From positions 1-48,532 of the forward strand of contig NZ_JAMBPP010000023.1 of assembly GCF_023369855.1 (NCBI RefSeq): DNA of 48,532 bases. Reading direction: 5' to 3'. Position numbers and translations under genes: made by a program. Below are positions 46,448-48,532 of this stretch, in pieces (position 1 is the stretch's first letter; each line of letters starts with the position of its first letter). Source of the DNA: Actinotalea alkalitolerans. Its GTDB lineage: Bacteria > Actinomycetota > Actinomycetes > Actinomycetales > Cellulomonadaceae. The notes below the pieces were generated by a model. It saw only the letters and a list, made by a program, of their open reading frames with translations, was not told the origin of the DNA and searched no databases.

Positions 46448-46677
46448 GCCGATCCCTGCTCCCCTCGACACCGTCGTCGGGTGATGGTGCACGGTTCCTG
46501 TCTGACGACCGCAGCCTAACCGTCTGTGCGCTCCGTCGTCCGGTCGCCGTCCGGGCTGCGGGACGTCCACTAGCATCGGCTCACGACGAGCCCGACGGAC
46601 ATCTCTCGGGCGAACCCCACCGGGTACCTGCAGGACGCCCGGGCGGGGTGCGGTCCGCTGCGAGCCGAGGGAGAGGC

Positions 46678-47736
46678 GTGACACCGTCGAAGCCGGCGCG
46701 TACGCGAGCCAACCTCGAGGACGTCGCCTCGGTCGCCGGGGTGTCACGCGCCACCGTCTCGCGCGTGGTCAACGGCTGGGCGTCGGTGGCCCCCGAGCTG
46801 CGGGAGCGGGTCGAGCGGGCCGTCACCGAGCTCGGCTACGTCCCGAACAGCGCGGCCCGCACGCTGGTCACCCGACGGACCGACACCATCGCCCTGGTCG
46901 CCTCCGAGCCCGACCCACGCGTGTTCGGGGACCCGTTCTTCTCCGGGATCGTGCGCGGCGTCAGCCAGGAGCTCATGCAGGCGGGCGTGCAGATGGTCCT
47001 GGTGATGGCTCAGTCCGCCGACGACCTGGACCGCATCGGACGGTACCTGCGCACGGCACCGCTGGACGGGGTCCTGCTGGTCTCGGAGCACGCGAGCCAC
47101 GACCCGATCCCCGGCGCGATGCTCCAGGCGGGGGTCCCGGTGGTCATCGGGGGGCGCCCCATGCGCCCCGAGCTGGACATCCCCTCGGTCGACAACGACA
47201 ACGTCGGCGGGGCCCGCGCCGCCGTGACGCACCTCCTCGGACGGGGGCGGTCCACGATCGGCACCGTCGCCGGGCCCGCCGACATGGCCGCCGGACGCGA
47301 TCGCCTCGACGGGTTCCGCGAGGGGCTCGGCACCGGCTTCGACCCCGACCGCGTCGAGCACGGCGACTTCACCCAGGCCGGGGGCGAGGCCGCCACGCGC
47401 CGGCTGCTCACCCGGGCACCCGACCTCGACGGGCTGTTCGTCGCCTCGGACCTGATGGCCCTGGGTGCGCTGCGCGCCCTGCGCCTCGCGGGACGCCGGG
47501 TGCCCGACGACGTCGCGGTCGTGGGTTTCGACGACATCCCGCTCGCGGCGACGGCCGAGCCACCGTTGACCACGGCTCACCAGCAGACGGTGCTCCAAGG
47601 GCGGGTCATGGCGCGGATGCTGCTGTCCCGGGCACGGCCCGACCTGGATCTCGCGGCCGACCCGGAGGTTCCCGACCTGGCCGGGCTCGACCGGGTGGTG
47701 CTGCCGGTACGACTGGTCGTACGCGAGTCCACCTGA
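46678..47736 (+). CDS. LacI-family transcriptional regulator
   Basis: 352 residues from GTG 46678, after a purine-rich AGGGAGAGGC site. DNA-binding headpiece NLEDVASVAGVSRATVSRVVNGWASVAPELRERV, hinge NSAARTLVTRRTDT, then a sugar-binding periplasmic-type core (from IALVASEPDP) with GGRPMRP, DNDNVGGARAAVTHLLGRG, FVASDLMALGALRAL and VAVVGFDDIPLA. Its ligand is probably a sugar or oligosaccharide. TAGCAT at 46571-46576 is a plausible -10, giving a ~95-base leader. The gene directly downstream, same strand, is a broken secreted glycosidase with a CelR-like palindrome, suggesting control of polysaccharide use. Confidence 0.92.
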   Translation: MTPSKPARTRANLEDVASVAGVSRATVSRVVNGWASVAPELRERVERAVTELGYVPNSAARTLVTRRTDTIALVASEPDPRVFGDPFFSGIVRGVSQELMQAGVQMVLVMAQSADDLDRIGRYLRTAPLDGVLLVSEHASHDPIPGAMLQAGVPVVIGGRPMRPELDIPSVDNDNVGGARAAVTHLLGRGRSTIGTVAGPADMAAGRDRLDGFREGLGTGFDPDRVEHGDFTQAGGEAATRRLLTRAPDLDGLFVASDLMALGALRALRLAGRRVPDDVAVVGFDDIPLAATAEPPLTTAHQQTVLQGRVMARMLLSRARPDLDLAADPEVPDLAGLDRVVLPVRLVVREST

Positions 47737-47897
47737 TCGGACCGCCGATCCTTCTCGCCCTCCGCCCTGCCCGCCGGTACGCATGACCCAGGGTGGTCGG
47801 TCGCCCGCCCGGCGCGGCCGGTCGCCTCGTCGCCTCATGGCCGCGTCGCCTCGTGGGCCCGCAGACCTTGTCTGCTCGAAAGCCGTGTGGATTCCGC

Positions 47898-47911
47898 AGA
47901 GAGCACTCTCT
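47898..47911. promoter_or_regulatory. LacI/CelR-like operator upstream of the truncated glycosidase gene
   Basis: AGAGAG-CA-CTCTCT is an inverted repeat with the GAGCnCTC core of the CelR operator known from cellulolytic Actinobacteria (TGGGAGCGCTCCCA). It lies 81 bases before the ATG of the fragment and 162 bases after the LacI-family stop. The match is visual; the regulator that binds is inferred. Confidence 0.6.
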
Positions 47912-47991
47912 CGCGTCTCGGCCAGGGGCGCGACAACTCAACGGCGAGCTCGTCACGCCGGCCCTTCACCTGCACCAGGAGAGGCCTCGTC

Positions 47992-48303
47992 ATGTCCGCG
48001 ATCCAGTCCCTAGCCCTGCCCCGGCACGGTGGTTCCCCATCCCGCGGGCGTCCCCGCACCGCTTCCCTGTCCCGCTCGCTGCCCCGCGCCGGTGCGGCCC
48101 TCGCGGAGGCGGCTGCCCTGCTGGTCGCGCCCGCGGTGCTGCCAGCCGTGGCCGACGAGCACGAGGAGGTGCTCCCACCCACCCTGGTCGACGACTTCGA
48201 GCAGCCCCTGGAGCAGGGGTCCCAGGGCGCGGTCCCGCTCGGCTTCACCGCCGCCCAGTCGCCCGGCAGCACGGTGTCCTTCGACCGTTCGACCGCGCAG
48301 CTG
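47992..48303 (+). pseudogene. truncated secreted glycoside hydrolase (N-terminal remnant)
   Basis: ATG 47992 follows GGAGAGG with 7-base spacing. About 104 codons look genuine: a long basic signal peptide (RSLPRAGAALAEAAALLVAP, cleavage near ...AVADEHEE) and then LVDDFEQPL (66-74), the VDDFE phrase typical of CBM11-like/galactose-binding domains on actinobacterial beta-glucosidases and glucanases, followed by STVSFDRSTAQ. Then coding resemblance stops within ~10 codons of a 16-bp terminator hairpin; the frame just runs on into antisense 5S rRNA. The simplest reading is an internal deletion that joined the gene's 5' end to its own terminator. The LacI gene and CelR-like operator upstream remain intact. 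Confidence 0.65.
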
Positions 48304-48312
48304 ACCGACCGG

Positions 48313-48353
48313 GGCCCGTGCCCTGCCGAGCGGCTGCCGGCAGGGCACGGGCC
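48313..48353 (+). terminator. strong hairpin terminator after the glycosidase remnant
   Basis: GGCCCGTGCCCTGCCG (48313-48328) pairs perfectly over 16 bp with 48338-48353 around a 9-base loop. It is the strongest stem of the plus-strand side and sits immediately behind the truncated gene, as its original terminator would. Confidence 0.8.
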
Positions 48354-48420
48354 TCGTCTCGCCCGACGTTGTGGGGCCGCGCATGGTCGTGCAAGGCGCA
48401 TCCCACTCGAAAGCGGACAG

Positions 48421-48456
48421 CAGAAAGGGCCACCCCTCACGGGGTGGCCCTTTCTG
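48421..48456 (-). terminator. rRNA operon terminator
   Basis: CAGAAAGGGCCACCCC (48421-48436) pairs perfectly with 48441-48456 around the 4-base loop TCAC. On the minus strand the stem is followed by TTTCTG, directly downstream of 5S rRNA, the usual place of the rRNA operon terminator. Confidence 0.85.
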
Positions 48457-48461
48457 AAAGG

Positions 48462-48532
48462 GTGTTCGGCGGCGACCTACTCTCCCACACAGTCTCCCAT
48501 GCAGTACCATCGGCGCAGAAGGGCTTAGCTTC
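48462..48532 (-). rRNA. 5S ribosomal RNA, 3' part (gene runs off the window)
   Basis: Reverse complement reads GAAGCTAAGCCC ... GCGCCGATGGTACTGC ... GTGGGAGAGTAGGTCGCC, the conserved 3' half of actinobacterial 5S rRNA. The 3' end is near 48462, then the terminator hairpin follows. The rest of the operon would lie beyond the window's right edge. Confidence 0.93.

Noticed and set aside
48304-48528. Continuation of the glycosidase remnant frame to its in-frame stop inside 5S rRNA
   Set aside because: It translates two hairpin terminators and antisense rRNA; not a protein.

Overview
High-GC (roughly 70% or more), densely packed actinobacterial DNA that ends inside a 5S rRNA gene. Several features point to Micrococcales, in the Cellulomonas / Oerskovia / Sanguibacter neighbourhood: the order fba - DUF3151 - purA - purD - purC with purS-purQ and pyrE nearby, an HspR-type box upstream of clpB, an IdeR/DmdR-type iron box, PaiB-like and GPP34 proteins, DUF2510/DUF4190 membrane proteins, and actinobacterial -10 hexamers of the TAnnnT type. 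The genus is inference. Most genes run on the minus strand.

Layout. 1-3.0 kb: tail of a Thr-rich secreted protein, a small membrane protein, and a sugar-acid module (gluconokinase, FadR-type regulator, divergent L-idonate 5-dehydrogenase). 3.0-5.8 kb: a palindromic repeat, a GNAT acetyltransferase, a GNAT/P-loop kinase fusion, and purQ-purS. 5.9-7.9 kb: a PadR regulator with its membrane-protein partner, then a small lipoprotein-like protein. 8.0-12.4 kb: a four-gene run of PaiB-like protein, amidohydrolase and two zinc dehydrogenases. 12.5-14.4 kb: a GPP34 protein and a siderophore-interacting flavoprotein under an iron box. 14.4-18.5 kb: purA-purD-purC and DUF3151. 18.7-21.8 kb: a partner-switching cassette in which one PAS-GAF-SpoIIE-HATPase protein lies between two STAS proteins. 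22-26.2 kb: fba, a second copy of the palindromic repeat, a TrmH-type methyltransferase and an ABC exporter. 26.3-31.6 kb: HAD phosphatase, YwiC-like protein, LemA, pyrE, SDR and exonuclease III, many apparently leaderless. 31.7-33 kb: two Pro/Tyr-rich envelope proteins. 33.1-36.3 kb: GH65 disaccharide phosphorylase with beta-phosphoglucomutase. 36.4-42.9 kb: clpB, an LppM-like lipoprotein, a universal stress protein, a hydrolase, a DUF2510 protein and trmB. 42.9-46.4 kb: DUF779, aldehyde dehydrogenase and a GAF/winged-helix regulator. 46.7-48.5 kb: a LacI regulator, a truncated secreted glycoside hydrolase gene, two strong hairpins and the 3' half of 5S rRNA (minus strand).

How it works together. 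The purine genes form two minus-strand groups, 14.4-18 kb and 4.8-5.8 kb, separated by accessory genes, and purL is not next to purQ. The SpoIIE/STAS cassette looks like a self-contained sensor, phosphatase, kinase and antagonist switch for an unseen sigma factor. GH65 and phosphoglucomutase together would channel a disaccharide into glycolysis through beta-glucose 1-phosphate. ALDH, DUF779 and the GAF regulator look like an aldehyde-detoxification unit with a candidate operator.

The strongest non-standard signals are: a covarying dispersed palindrome (3020-3079 and 23245-23304); a recurring leaderless-gene signature; the LOV-like PAS domain that has lost its photoactive Cys; regulatory palindromes placed on promoters (PadR, HspR, ALDH, LacI); and a decayed glycosidase gene fused to its terminator beside an rRNA operon. 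All calls were made by reading the sequence; no searches were run.
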